In this document: positions 7,101-13,195 of the stretch, piece by piece
Position numbering within the stretch: the first letter of the stretch is position 1
How the letters are laid out: each line of letters opens with the position of its first letter
Assembly (NCBI GenBank): GCA_018827845.1
Contig: JAHJXC010000060.1
Span: 1-15,652, forward strand
Reading direction: 5' to 3'
Length of the DNA: 15,652 nt
Source: Patescibacteria group bacterium
Lineage (GTDB): Bacteria; Patescibacteriota; Minisyncoccia; UBA9983
Translations under genes and position numbers: made by a program
The notes under the pieces: generated by a model
What the model was told of the DNA's origin: nothing
What the model saw: the letters and a program-made list of their open reading frames with translations, nothing else
Database searches by the model: none

Positions 7101-8312
7101 ATGAACAGAAAAATTTTAATTTTAACAATAGTCATCATAATACTGCTTATAGCAGGCGGAGCTATTTGGTATTTTTCCAGAAATGGCAATGCTACGAATG
7201 GAGATGGAGGAATTTTTTCCAGTTTTTTCCCGTTTGGAGGAGAGCGTGATATAAACGGTGATACATTTCCGAGTGGCAGTCCTGCGCCTCCTGGTTTTGT
7301 TGAAGGCCGAAATTTTATCCAACTCACTCCCAACGCGGTTTCTGGTGCAGCACCAGCCACGCCCGCAATGCCTGAGCATAGCGAAGGCGGGCAGGCAAGC
7401 ACCACCATAAGATATATTGAAAAAGCAACCGGCCATATTTTTGAAATAAATCCTGATGGCCAGGGCAGAGAACGAATTTCCAACACCACCATTCTCAAAT
7501 CATTTGAATCATTCTGGTCTGCTGATGCAGGGAGTTTGGTTATAAGATATCTTGAAGATTCTGGAGATTATTTTAATGTCCGAAATTTCAGCGGGTCAAT
7601 TGCAACAACTACTAGCATTGAAGGAATTTTCCTAGCCAATGAAATAAAAGCCATGGCAGTTTCGCCAATTGAAAACAATATTTTTTATATTATTCCTTCA
7701 AAAGATACAAATATCGGGATTACAGCAACGTTTGGCAATGAAAAACAAAAGCAGGTTTTAGAGACTCCTTTCAGCGAATTCATTGTGAACTGGCCATCAT
7801 CGGATATTGTTTCTCTTCTTACCAAGCCATCAAGCAGTACAGAAGGATTCCTGTATTTTCTTAATATAAAAACAAAGAGTTTAGACAAAATTCTCGGCGA
7901 TATTAAAGGCCTGTCTGCCTTAGTTTCTCCTGATGCCAAAAAAATTCTCTACAGCCAGAACGAAAGAGGAAAAACCAGTACAAAGATTTTAGATATAAAA
8001 GAAAAAAGTTCCAGCGCCCTTGGCCTGGATACTTTGGCTGAAAAATGCATATGGAGCAAAAAAGACAAATCAGTGGTTTTTTGCGGAGTTCCTGTTCTTT
8101 CATTGACTGTAAATAATCTTGACGATTGGTATCAAGGCCTGGCTTCTTTTAATGACGCTGTTTGGATGATTAATCTTTCAACCAGCGAAACGAACATTTT
8201 ATTAGAAAATTCAGAAACAGACATCATTAATCCATTTTTAACCTTTGATGAAGATTATTTAATCTTCACAAACAAAAAAGACAGCACCCTCTGGAGTTTG
8301 AAATTAAAATAG
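7101..8312 (+). CDS. membrane-anchored beta-propeller-like protein
   Basis: This 403-aa protein has a single N-terminal membrane anchor (about 5-24) with a short cytosolic Lys/Arg start. Next comes a low-complexity Gly/Pro/Ser linker (about 28-105) that includes the repeat-encoded stretch ATPAMPEHSEGGQAS (about 86-100). The outside part (about 110-403) is a series of short beta strands with recurring Asp-Gly/Asp-Ala-x-x-Ile/Leu-x-Tyr/Phe patterns, such as SPDAKKILYSQ and FDEDYLIFTNK. This fits a WD40/TolB-like propeller of several blades. The gene starts 3 nt after the pilin-peptidase gene, and no other gene follows on this strand before the divergent unit. A scaffold or binding role on the surface is inferred. 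Confidence 0.6.
   Translation: MNRKILILTIVIIILLIAGGAIWYFSRNGNATNGDGGIFSSFFPFGGERDINGDTFPSGSPAPPGFVEGRNFIQLTPNAVSGAAPATPAMPEHSEGGQASTTIRYIEKATGHIFEINPDGQGRERISNTTILKSFESFWSADAGSLVIRYLEDSGDYFNVRNFSGSIATTTSIEGIFLANEIKAMAVSPIENNIFYIIPSKDTNIGITATFGNEKQKQVLETPFSEFIVNWPSSDIVSLLTKPSSSTEGFLYFLNIKTKSLDKILGDIKGLSALVSPDAKKILYSQNERGKTSTKILDIKEKSSSALGLDTLAEKCIWSKKDKSVVFCGVPVLSLTVNNLDDWYQGLASFNDAVWMINLSTSETNILLENSETDIINPFLTFDEDYLIFTNKKDSTLWSLKLK
7361..7392 (+). repeat. GC-rich palindromic repeat inside the beta-propeller gene
   Basis: GCCCGC (7361-7366) pairs with GCGGGC (7387-7392). An inner hairpin ATGC/GCAT (7368-7371 with 7376-7379) lies in the loop. The repeat encodes part of ATPAMPEHSEGGQAS in a disordered linker, in frame, and looks like an inserted element. 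Confidence 0.6.
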
Positions 8313-8350
8313 AAAATTTAAGCCAAAACTTTATTTTTAGTCAAAAAACT

Positions 8351-8386
8351 AAATTAATCAAATAGAAACGATCGTATGAATATGAT
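8351..8386 (+). repeat. 36-nt direct repeat, left copy, abutting the PaaX/Cas2-like stop codon
   Basis: 34 of 36 positions match 8969-9004, in the same orientation; the mismatches are at 8355 and 8367. The core is ACGATCGTAT followed by GAATATGAT. Its last base is the first base of the minus-strand stop codon (8386-8388). A short CAAATTG follows both copies at nearly equal distance, so the similarity may extend further. Confidence 0.85.
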
Positions 8387-8943
8387 TAATTCCTCAAATT
8401 GAAATGATTTTTAAGATGCAGTTCGTTATCCAACGAATCAGCCACAACAAATCTTATAAATCTTCTAGCATTGTAAAATTCTATAAGATATTCAATTTCA
8501 TCCTTGCAATCATAAGGATGGATAAAAACTGATTTTTGGAATTCGTAAAAATTCAGCTGTTTCAAATGCTGCCTGAATGCGTCCCTTGTTTTCCTTGCTT
8601 TTTCCGGCACATCAAAAAGCACAATTCGCCATTTTTTATCCCATGCTTTTGGTTTTTCAATTTTCATTTCATCTAAATTATAAGTAAGGGCTTTTTCTTT
8701 GCCTTTTTCAGTCAATATTAATGTCACTGTGCCATCAGGATTCTCTTTTTCTTTTACTAATTTTGATTCATATAATTTTTTAATCGCTCTTTTTAAATTC
8801 TGTTGATTAATCCAGTTCCATTCTTTTTTCATTTCTTTAATAATTTGGAATGATGTTTTGGGGGAGCGAGAAAGACCAAGAGCCAATCCTCCAAAAAGTA
8901 GAATTAATATTTTCTTTTGCGTTGAACCTAATTTTCTAGGCAT
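8386..8943 (-). CDS. PaaX-family regulator with a Cas2-like C-terminal domain
   Basis: The 185-aa protein from the ATG at 8943 has a winged helix-turn-helix region (about 8-87: a helical start, the putative recognition helix INQQNLKRAIKKLYESKLV, and a wing around DGTVTLILTEKG). A ferredoxin-like Cas2-type domain follows (about 101-185). The strand WRIVLFDVPE has D111 at the place of the Cas2 catalytic Asp, and the next block is QKSVFIHPYDC. In PaaX this domain serves dimerisation; related proteins in Patescibacteria are often labelled Cas2, though no cas1 or CRISPR array is present here. I chose the ATG, not the upstream TTG at 8979, because the TTG lies in the predicted -35 box and a good -10 box ends 7 nt before the ATG. 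The gene is bracketed by 36-nt direct repeats. It probably binds the palindrome in them and controls itself and the alpha-CTD gene (inference). Confidence 0.8.
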   Translation of the reverse strand: MPRKLGSTQKKILILLFGGLALGLSRSPKTSFQIIKEMKKEWNWINQQNLKRAIKKLYESKLVKEKENPDGTVTLILTEKGKEKALTYNLDEMKIEKPKAWDKKWRIVLFDVPEKARKTRDAFRQHLKQLNFYEFQKSVFIHPYDCKDEIEYLIEFYNARRFIRFVVADSLDNELHLKNHFNLRN

Positions 8944-8950
8944 CAATTCT

Positions 8951-8979
8951 AGTATACATCTCCGTAGCAAATCAATCAA
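8951..8979 (-). promoter_or_regulatory. promoter of the PaaX/Cas2-like gene
   Basis: Reading the minus strand, the -35 box TTGATT (8979-8974) and -10 box TATACT (8956-8951) are 17 nt apart. Only 7 nt separate the -10 box from the ATG, which predicts a leaderless mRNA. The -35 box lies inside the right-hand 36-nt repeat, so a protein bound there would block it. Confidence 0.6.
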
Positions 8980-9004
8980 ATAGATACGATCGTATGAATA
9001 TGAT
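8969..9004 (+). repeat. 36-nt direct repeat, right copy; shared operator candidate between divergent promoters
   Basis: This copy contains the perfect 12-nt palindrome ATACGATCGTAT (8984-8995). It spans from the -35 box of the minus-strand promoter to 3 nt before the -35 box of the plus-strand promoter. Its partner lies 618 nt away at 8351-8386. The position is that of a divergent operator; the identity of the binding protein is inferred. Confidence 0.8.
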
Positions 9005-9007
9005 GGG

Positions 9008-9037
9008 TTGACAAATTGGGGAAGAGTTTGGTATGAT
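9008..9037 (+). promoter_or_regulatory. strong promoter of the alpha-CTD gene
   Basis: A perfect -35 box TTGACA (9008-9013) and an extended -10 element TGGTATGAT (TATGAT at 9032-9037) are separated by 18 nt. The 36-nt repeat ends 3 nt upstream of the -35 box, at the position where an UP element or repressor site would sit. The leader would be about 70 nt. Confidence 0.75.
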
Positions 9038-9041
9038 TGGA

Positions 9042-9091
9042 GGCGGAGAGTTGGAAATTTAATCCGCCCTTGGCGGACCGTCTTAGGCGGA
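9042..9091 (+). repeat. 5' leader with one TCCGCC and three competing GGCGGA partners
   Basis: TCCGCC (9063-9068) can pair with GGCGGA at 9042-9047, 9072-9077 or 9086-9091. The middle pairing is a perfect 6-bp hairpin with a 3-nt loop. The rest of the leader is AT-rich. The alternatives are mutually exclusive, so the leader could switch folds. It could also simply be another GC-rich mini-repeat. Confidence 0.5.
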
Positions 9092-9104
9092 AAATCTTAA
9101 AAAC

Positions 9105-9110
9105 GGAGGT
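9105..9110 (+). promoter_or_regulatory. strong Shine-Dalgarno sequence of the alpha-CTD gene
   Basis: GGAGGT ends 6 nt before the ATG at 9117. It fixes the start and stands out in a window where most genes lack a ribosome binding site. Confidence 0.85.
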
Positions 9111-9116
9111 GTTGCG

Positions 9117-9527
9117 ATGGAAGGTAAAAAATTAAAACAAGCTTTCTTAGATTACATTAAAAGAACCATTAAAGAGATTTCTGAAAAAATTGAAGACGAT
9201 AAGTATGTCGAAAAAAGATTACTTGAGTTGTCTTCGAAAATCAGTGAGATGGTTAAGGTTCTTGAAAGAAGCGGTAGTTTATATAATGATATTTTGGATC
9301 CGTTTCAGAAAGCTGTGGAAAGAAAGCAGGAAATGTTTAAGCATGTCCTTGATAGGCCCGTAGATCAGTTGGGATTATCAAGTAGATCGTATAATTGTTT
9401 ATCCTCGCATGGTATTAAAAATGTGGGAGATCTGATAAAACTGACGGATATTGAATTATTAAAAACAAAAAATCTCGGACGGAAGGCTTTAAACGAAATA
9501 CAACAAGCATTAAAAAAGTTAATTTAG
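9117..9527 (+). CDS. stand-alone RNA polymerase alpha-CTD-like protein with N-terminal coiled coil
   Basis: In this 136-aa protein, residues 1-75 are Lys/Glu-rich helices, probably a coiled coil. Residues 78-136 match the RNA polymerase alpha-subunit C-terminal domain, beginning LDRPVDQLGL. The helix-hairpin-helix residues that contact the DNA minor groove in E. coli alpha are kept: R90, N93, C94, G121, K123 and E127 (R265, N268, C269, G296, K298, E302). S299 is replaced by A124. There is no N-terminal assembly domain, so it cannot be the core alpha subunit. It would bind UP-element-like DNA or partner regulators. A strong promoter, strong ribosome binding site and strong terminator suggest high expression as a single-gene unit. 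It is divergent from the PaaX/Cas2-like gene across the shared repeat. Confidence 0.85.
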   Translation: MEGKKLKQAFLDYIKRTIKEISEKIEDDKYVEKRLLELSSKISEMVKVLERSGSLYNDILDPFQKAVERKQEMFKHVLDRPVDQLGLSSRSYNCLSSHGIKNVGDLIKLTDIELLKTKNLGRKALNEIQQALKKLI

Positions 9528-9531
9528 TAGT

Positions 9532-9563
9532 AAAAAGTGCAGACAATAATCTGCACTTTTTTT
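9532..9563. terminator. bidirectional intrinsic terminator between the alpha-CTD gene and hppA
   Basis: GTGCAGA (9537-9543) pairs with TCTGCAC (9550-9556) around the loop CAATAA. AAAAA precedes it and TTTTTTT follows it, so both strands have a stem plus U-tract. It starts 4 nt after the alpha-CTD stop and abuts the hppA stop codon at 9562-9564. Confidence 0.9.
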
Positions 9564-11574
9564 AAAACAACAGCGGAATTAAAAGCAGTGCCACGATGTT
9601 GACGACTTTTATCATCGGGTTGATGGCGGGGCCGGCAGTGTCTTTGTACGGGTCGCCGACAGTGTCGCCAGTTACTGCTGCTTGATGGGCGAATGAACCC
9701 TTCCCGCCATGATTCCCTTCCTCAATAAATTTTTTGGCATTATCCCATGCCGCTCCTCCTGAAGTCATTGAGATTGCCACAAGCAATCCAGAAATAATCA
9801 CGCCAATTAAAAGCCCTCCCAATGCCTGCGCGCCAAAAACAAGAGCCACAAGAATAGTTATTAATATAGGAAGAATGGCTGGCAAAACCATTTCCTTAAG
9901 CGCTGAGCGCGTGGCAATATCAACGCATTGAGCATAATCCGGCTTTTGTTCGCCTGTCATTATGCCTTTTATTTCTCTGAATTGCCTGCGCACTTCTTCA
10001 ACAATACTGCCGGCTGTTTTGCCAACTGCTTTCAGAGAGAGCGCACCAAAAAGATAAGGAAGTAGAGCGCCAATAAAAAGTCCGGCTAATACTAAAGGAT
10101 TTTGAAGTTCAAATGTCAATGATTTTCCCAATCGCTCTATTTCTGCAACATAAGAACCAAACAAAACAAGTGCTGCTAATCCTGCTGAACCAATGGCATA
10201 ACCTTTGGTCACTGCCTTAGTAGTATTGCCAACTGCGTCAAGCGCGTCTGTTGATTTTCTGATTTCTGCAGGAAGATTTGCCATTTCCGCGATTCCTCCA
10301 GCATTGTCAGTAATGGGGCCAAATGAATCAATGGCCACAATTATTCCTGTTAAAGAGAGCATGGAAACCGCGGCAATAGCAATGCCATAAAGTCCGAAAA
10401 GATAATAAGCACCTAGAATTCCAAGAGTAATAACAACAATAGGCAGAACGGTTGCTTCCATGGAGACTGACAAGCCATAAATAATATTTGTGGCATGACC
10501 GGACTTTGAGGCTTGGGCAATTGATTGGACAGGACGGAATTTTTTAGAAGTGTAATATTCAGTAATGGCCACTATTAAGAAAGTAATGACCAGGCCGATT
10601 ATTCCAGCCAAATAGAGTTTTAGCCAATGTTCAAAACCAGAGAGATATTTTATGGCTGGCCAAAAGCCAATCATAGAAATAACAGCTGAAGCAATTATTC
10701 CTTTGTATAATCCCCGCATTATTGAACTTTCACCCGAGCTTTTTGAAGAAATTCCTGCCTTGCCGGCAGGCAGGTTTACAAAAAAAGTACTGATTAAAGA
10801 GGCAATAATGGCTATGCCGCCCAAGATTAGAGGAAGAAGAATAACATCTGCATTTCCCGGATAAATCAAACTTCCCAAAAGCATGGCTGCGATAGTGGTT
10901 ACAGCATAGGTCTCAAAAAGATCAGCAGCCATACCAGCGCAGTCGCCCACATTATCGCCCACATTGTCTGCAATAACAGCAGGGTTTCTGGGATCATCTT
11001 CTGGAATCCCGGCTTCTATTTTTCCCACAAGATCAGCGCCTACATCAGCCGCTTTGGTATAAATTCCTCCGCCCAAACGGGAAAAAACAGAAATTAAAGA
11101 ACCGCCAAATCCCAGCCCAATAAGAGAATTAATATCTTTTGTTATCAGCCAAAACAAAGCAACAACAAAAAGAGCCAGACCAGCCACTAAAAAACCAGTT
11201 ACTGAACCGCCTAGAAAAGACAAGCGAAAGGCCGGTGCAATTCCTGACCTAGCTTTTTCAGCCACGCGCGAATTGCTCATTACAGCAGTGAGCATGCCGA
11301 AATATCCGGCCAAAGCAGAGGCAACAGCGCCTATTAAAAATCCAATAGCAGTATTTAAATTCAAAAAAATCCAAAGCAGGGCAATGATAATCACGGCCAC
11401 AACAGAAACAGTTTTGTATTGCCTTTTTAAATAAGCTTTTGACCCTTCCTGAATGGCTAAACTTATCTCAACCATTTTTTCATTGCCCTGGGGATTTTTT
11501 AAAATTCCCATTCTTACAAAAAATGCAAAGCCAATAGCAACGAGGCCGGAAAAAATAACAAAATAAATTATCAT
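9562..11574 (-). CDS. hppA: membrane-bound proton-pumping pyrophosphatase (K+-independent type)
   Basis: This 670-aa protein with about 15-16 membrane helices couples pyrophosphate hydrolysis to ion pumping across the membrane. The substrate and Mg sites are present: [20 protein letters not shown] from residue 177 and DNVGDNVGD at 203-211. [16 protein letters not shown] from residue 449 has Lys at 453, the signature of K+-independent proton pumps; K+-dependent forms have Ala there. Residues about 268-274 (LPAGKAG) are an in-frame 21-nt palindromic repeat in a loop between membrane helices, a foreign-looking insertion. I chose the ATG at 11574. The TTG at 11613 lies immediately after a terminator U-tract and would add a polar 13-residue tail before the first helix. 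The gene ends at the bidirectional terminator. In an organism with few energy pathways it probably helps maintain the proton gradient (inference). Confidence 0.93.
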   Translation of the reverse strand: MIIYFVIFSGLVAIGFAFFVRMGILKNPQGNEKMVEISLAIQEGSKAYLKRQYKTVSVVAVIIIALLWIFLNLNTAIGFLIGAVASALAGYFGMLTAVMSNSRVAEKARSGIAPAFRLSFLGGSVTGFLVAGLALFVVALFWLITKDINSLIGLGFGGSLISVFSRLGGGIYTKAADVGADLVGKIEAGIPEDDPRNPAVIADNVGDNVGDCAGMAADLFETYAVTTIAAMLLGSLIYPGNADVILLPLILGGIAIIASLISTFFVNLPAGKAGISSKSSGESSIMRGLYKGIIASAVISMIGFWPAIKYLSGFEHWLKLYLAGIIGLVITFLIVAITEYYTSKKFRPVQSIAQASKSGHATNIIYGLSVSMEATVLPIVVITLGILGAYYLFGLYGIAIAAVSMLSLTGIIVAIDSFGPITDNAGGIAEMANLPAEIRKSTDALDAVGNTTKAVTKGYAIGSAGLAALVLFGSYVAEIERLGKSLTFELQNPLVLAGLFIGALLPYLFGALSLKAVGKTAGSIVEEVRRQFREIKGIMTGEQKPDYAQCVDIATRSALKEMVLPAILPILITILVALVFGAQALGGLLIGVIISGLLVAISMTSGGAAWDNAKKFIEEGNHGGKGSFAHQAAVTGDTVGDPYKDTAGPAINPMIKVVNIVALLLIPLLF
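10754..10774 (-). repeat. 21-nt palindromic mini-repeat inserted in frame in hppA
   Basis: Near-perfect palindrome built from CCTGCC, GCCGGC and GGCAGG, encoding LPAGKAG on the hppA strand. It is exactly seven codons long, so the frame is kept. It is much more GC-rich than the flanking sequence. I recall similar LPAG(R/K)xAG insertions in many Patescibacteria proteins, but could not check this. Confidence 0.75.
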
Positions 11575-11584
11575 ACAATTTATT

Positions 11585-11613
11585 AGTTTATCAAAATTAT
11601 CTTCAAAACGCAA
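11585..11613 (-). promoter_or_regulatory. weak promoter candidate for hppA
   Basis: On the minus strand TTGCGT (11613-11608) and TAAACT (11590-11585), preceded by TGA as an extended -10, are 17 nt apart. The -10 box ends 10 nt before the ATG at 11574. The boxes are poor matches, but a promoter is needed here because a terminator ends the upstream transcript at about 11619. Confidence 0.35.
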
Positions 11614-11618
11614 TTTTT

Positions 11619-11650
11619 AAAAAAAATAGGTAGCGAGTATCCCCGCTACC
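11619..11650 (-). terminator. intrinsic terminator after nusA and the 36-aa gene
   Basis: On the minus strand GGTAGCG and CGCTACC (11650-11644 and 11635-11629) form a perfect 7-bp stem with an 8-nt loop, followed by TA and eight U residues (11626-11619). It begins 1 nt after the stop codon of the small gene, which supports that gene being real. Confidence 0.85.
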
Positions 11651-11651
11651 A

Positions 11652-11762
11652 TTATTCAATCGAACAAAAAAATTCTTTATCATACTCTAGTGGTTCTACC
11701 TGACCACTTTCCTTTTTTATTTCGTCGTAAATCTTTAATAATTCTATCATTCTATCAGCCAT
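11652..11762 (-). CDS. small 36-aa protein between nusA and hppA
   Basis: This short gene starts MADRMIELLKIYDEIKKE and ends EFFCSIE. It has a strong Shine-Dalgarno sequence (AAAGGAG, 6 nt before the ATG), and its stop is followed after 1 nt by a perfect intrinsic terminator. These two signals, more than the sequence, make it convincing. The protein is a charged amphipathic helix (about 1-19) followed by an acidic tail with one Cys (residue 33). There is no signal peptide or membrane segment. It lies 76 nt after the nusA stop and is probably transcribed with nusA. I do not recognise a family. Its function is unknown; it may be a small regulatory or binding peptide. Confidence 0.65.
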   Translation of the reverse strand: MADRMIELLKIYDEIKKESGQVEPLEYDKEFFCSIE

Positions 11763-11838
11763 CTCCTGCTCCTTTCTAAATATAAATTTTTTGCTATCTG
11801 ATTATGTATGTTACCAGAATATTTTAACTTTGTCCACT

Positions 11839-13002
11839 TTATTTTTCCTCCATCGCCTCTCCGATAACTTCGCCTTCTTCACTGGCTTTGGCCACGGATT
11901 TGCCTTCGCGGGAGCGGATATCAAGCTTCCAGCCAGTCAGTTTGGCAGCCAATCGGACATTTTGGCCTCCCTTGCCAATAGCCAAAGAAAGCTGGTCTTC
12001 ATCCACCATCACCTTTGCCTCTTTTGTTTTTTTGTTTGTTTCCACCTCTAAGGTTTTTGCCGGCGAAAGAGCATGGCCAATAAATTCATCAGCATCATCA
12101 GACCATTCTATGACATCAATTTTTTCGCCTCCCAGTTCGGAAATCACGGTATTAATCCTTGTTCCTTTCTGTCCAACGCACGACCCCACAGGATCAATGC
12201 TTTCTTCGTTTGAATAAACAGCAACTTTTGATCTTGAGCCTGCTTCCCTGGCAATGCTTTTGATTTCTACAATGCTGTTGCCGATCTCCGGCACTTCTAA
12301 TTTAAAAAGCTCGGAAATAAATTTGGGATGGGAGCGGGAAAGATAAACGCCGATCCCCTTCGGGCTTTCTTCCACAAAAAATATAACTGCTTTTACTCTT
12401 TCGCCTATTCGGTAGCGTTCTCCTTTAATCTGTTCATCTCTGGGTAAAATCGCCGTGGTTCTTCCAAGGTCAACAAAAACATTGCTGTTTTCAATGCGCT
12501 GAACAATGCCGCTGATTATCTGCCCCTGCTTGTTTTTAAATTCATCAAAAATAGACGATCTTTCCGCTTCTTTTATTTTTTGAATTATAACCTGCTTGGC
12601 TGTTTGGGCGGCAATTCTTCCGTAATCTTTTTTGGACTCAAGCGGAAAAACTATTTCCTCGCCTGGATTGATTTTTTTCTTTATTTTTTTGGCCTCATCT
12701 ATCATTATGTGATGGTCGGGATTAAACTTAACCTTTCGTTCCTCCCCGACGACCTCTTCGAGCGTCGGAGCTTCCCCTTCTGGTTTTAGCATTGATTCAT
12801 CAACCACAATTTTGATTTGAGAAAATATTGTTTCGCCTGTTTCCATATCAAAATTAGCCCGGACAATTTGCCCTTTTTTACCGCAATCTTTTTTATAAGC
12901 AGCAGCCAGAGCGTCTTGGATTGCTTCTATAATTTTTTCTCTGGGGATATTTCTTTCCACCTCAAGCTGCTCAAGCGCAGATTGTAATGATTTTAAATCC
13001 AT
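11839..13002 (-). CDS. nusA: transcription termination/antitermination factor NusA
   Basis: This 387-aa protein binds RNA polymerase and controls pausing, termination and antitermination. Its domains are an N-terminal polymerase-binding domain (about 1-150, MDLKSLQSALEQLEVERNI onward), an S1 domain (about 158-225, GQIISGIVQRIENSNVFVDLG), KH1 (about 255-315, with DPVGSCVGQKGTRI) and KH2 (about 325-370, with LSLAIGKGGQNVRLAAKLTG). There are no C-terminal acidic repeats, which is normal outside proteobacteria. Residues about 77-88 (EAPTLEEVVGEE) are encoded by a palindromic repeat that shares 15 nt with the repeat in the 1414 gene. The gene has a consensus promoter but no Shine-Dalgarno sequence. 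The usual rimP and infB neighbours are absent; here it is followed by a 36-aa gene. Confidence 0.95.
   Translation of the reverse strand: MDLKSLQSALEQLEVERNIPREKIIEAIQDALAAAYKKDCGKKGQIVRANFDMETGETIFSQIKIVVDESMLKPEGEAPTLEEVVGEERKVKFNPDHHIMIDEAKKIKKKINPGEEIVFPLESKKDYGRIAAQTAKQVIIQKIKEAERSSIFDEFKNKQGQIISGIVQRIENSNVFVDLGRTTAILPRDEQIKGERYRIGERVKAVIFFVEESPKGIGVYLSRSHPKFISELFKLEVPEIGNSIVEIKSIAREAGSRSKVAVYSNEESIDPVGSCVGQKGTRINTVISELGGEKIDVIEWSDDADEFIGHALSPAKTLEVETNKKTKEAKVMVDEDQLSLAIGKGGQNVRLAAKLTGWKLDIRSREGKSVAKASEEGEVIGEAMEEK
12746..12774 (-). repeat. GC-rich palindromic repeat inside nusA
   Basis: CCGACG (12746-12751) pairs with CGTCGG (12763-12768). On the minus strand the first 15 nt, GAAGCTCCGACGCTC (12774-12760), are identical to 1735-1749 in the 1414 gene. 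It encodes EAPTLEEVVG in the linker part of the N-terminal domain. Confidence 0.65.
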
Positions 13003-13019
13003 ATTTTTAAAAATAATGC

Positions 13020-13034
13020 CCGTTTCAGGAACGG
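13020..13034 (-). other. small hairpin in the nusA leader
   Basis: CCGTT and AACGG form a 5-bp stem with a 5-nt loop in the predicted 5' leader, about 18 nt before the nusA ATG. It has no U-tract, so it is not a terminator. It could affect translation, which has no Shine-Dalgarno sequence here. Confidence 0.3.
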
Positions 13035-13043
13035 ACTATCTTC

Positions 13044-13071
13044 ATTATAAACACCCCGAATTTCTTGTCAA
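13044..13071 (-). promoter_or_regulatory. consensus promoter of nusA
   Basis: On the minus strand a perfect TTGACA (13071-13066) and a perfect TATAAT (13049-13044) are 16 nt apart. The leader would be about 35 nt. This is the best promoter match in the window. Confidence 0.85.
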
Positions 13072-13079
13072 GGAAATTT

Positions 13080-13110
13080 CAACGTGGCACGTCAACGTGG
13101 CAGGTTGACA
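13080..13110. repeat. tandem 13-nt repeats with nested palindromes upstream of nusA
   Basis: Two adjacent 13-nt units (13080-13092 and 13093-13105) differ at one base. The first contains ACGTG-G-CACGT, a palindrome. GTCAAC (13091-13096) pairs with GTTGAC (13104-13109) across the second. The block begins 9 nt upstream of the nusA -35 box, a suitable place for a regulator site. It may also be another mini-repeat. Confidence 0.55.
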
Positions 13111-13156
13111 TGTATATAAATTACACTTGTCCCAAACAAGGTTTAGGTCAAAGAGA

Positions 13157-13189
13157 TAAAAAAGAGCTGATTGGCAACAACCAGCTCTA
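13157..13189 (-). terminator. intrinsic terminator of the 170-aa gene
   Basis: On the minus strand AGAGCTG (13188-13182) and CAGCTCT (13169-13163) form a perfect 7-bp stem with a 12-nt loop, followed by a U-tract (13163-13158). It starts 8 nt after the stop codon at 13196-13198. Confidence 0.85.
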
Positions 13190-13195
13190 CGTAAA

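Noticed and set aside
8336..8353. Terminator between the beta-propeller gene and the PaaX/Cas2-like gene
   Set aside because: The stem TTTAGT/ACTAAA is only 6 bp and AT-rich, with no clean U-tract on either strand.
8944..8979. TTG at 8979 as the start of the PaaX/Cas2-like gene
   Set aside because: It coincides with the predicted -35 box, and the family similarity begins after the ATG at 8943.
8351..9004. A CRISPR array
   Set aside because: Only two repeat copies exist, the interval is filled by a gene rather than spacers of 30-40 nt, and there is no cas1.
9734..10864. Plus-strand reading frames inside hppA
   Set aside because: They are low-complexity shadows of a conserved membrane protein gene.
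11575..11613. TTG at 11613 as the start of hppA
   Set aside because: It lies 5 nt after the U-tract of the upstream terminator, has no ribosome binding site, and adds a polar stretch before the first membrane helix.
13105..13133. Plus-strand promoter from TTGACA at 13105-13110
   Set aside because: No -10 box lies at 16-18 nt and no plus-strand gene follows; the motif belongs to the palindromic block.
13126..13140. Hairpin CTTGT/ACAAG as a terminator
   Set aside because: The stem is only 5 bp and no U-tract follows on either strand.
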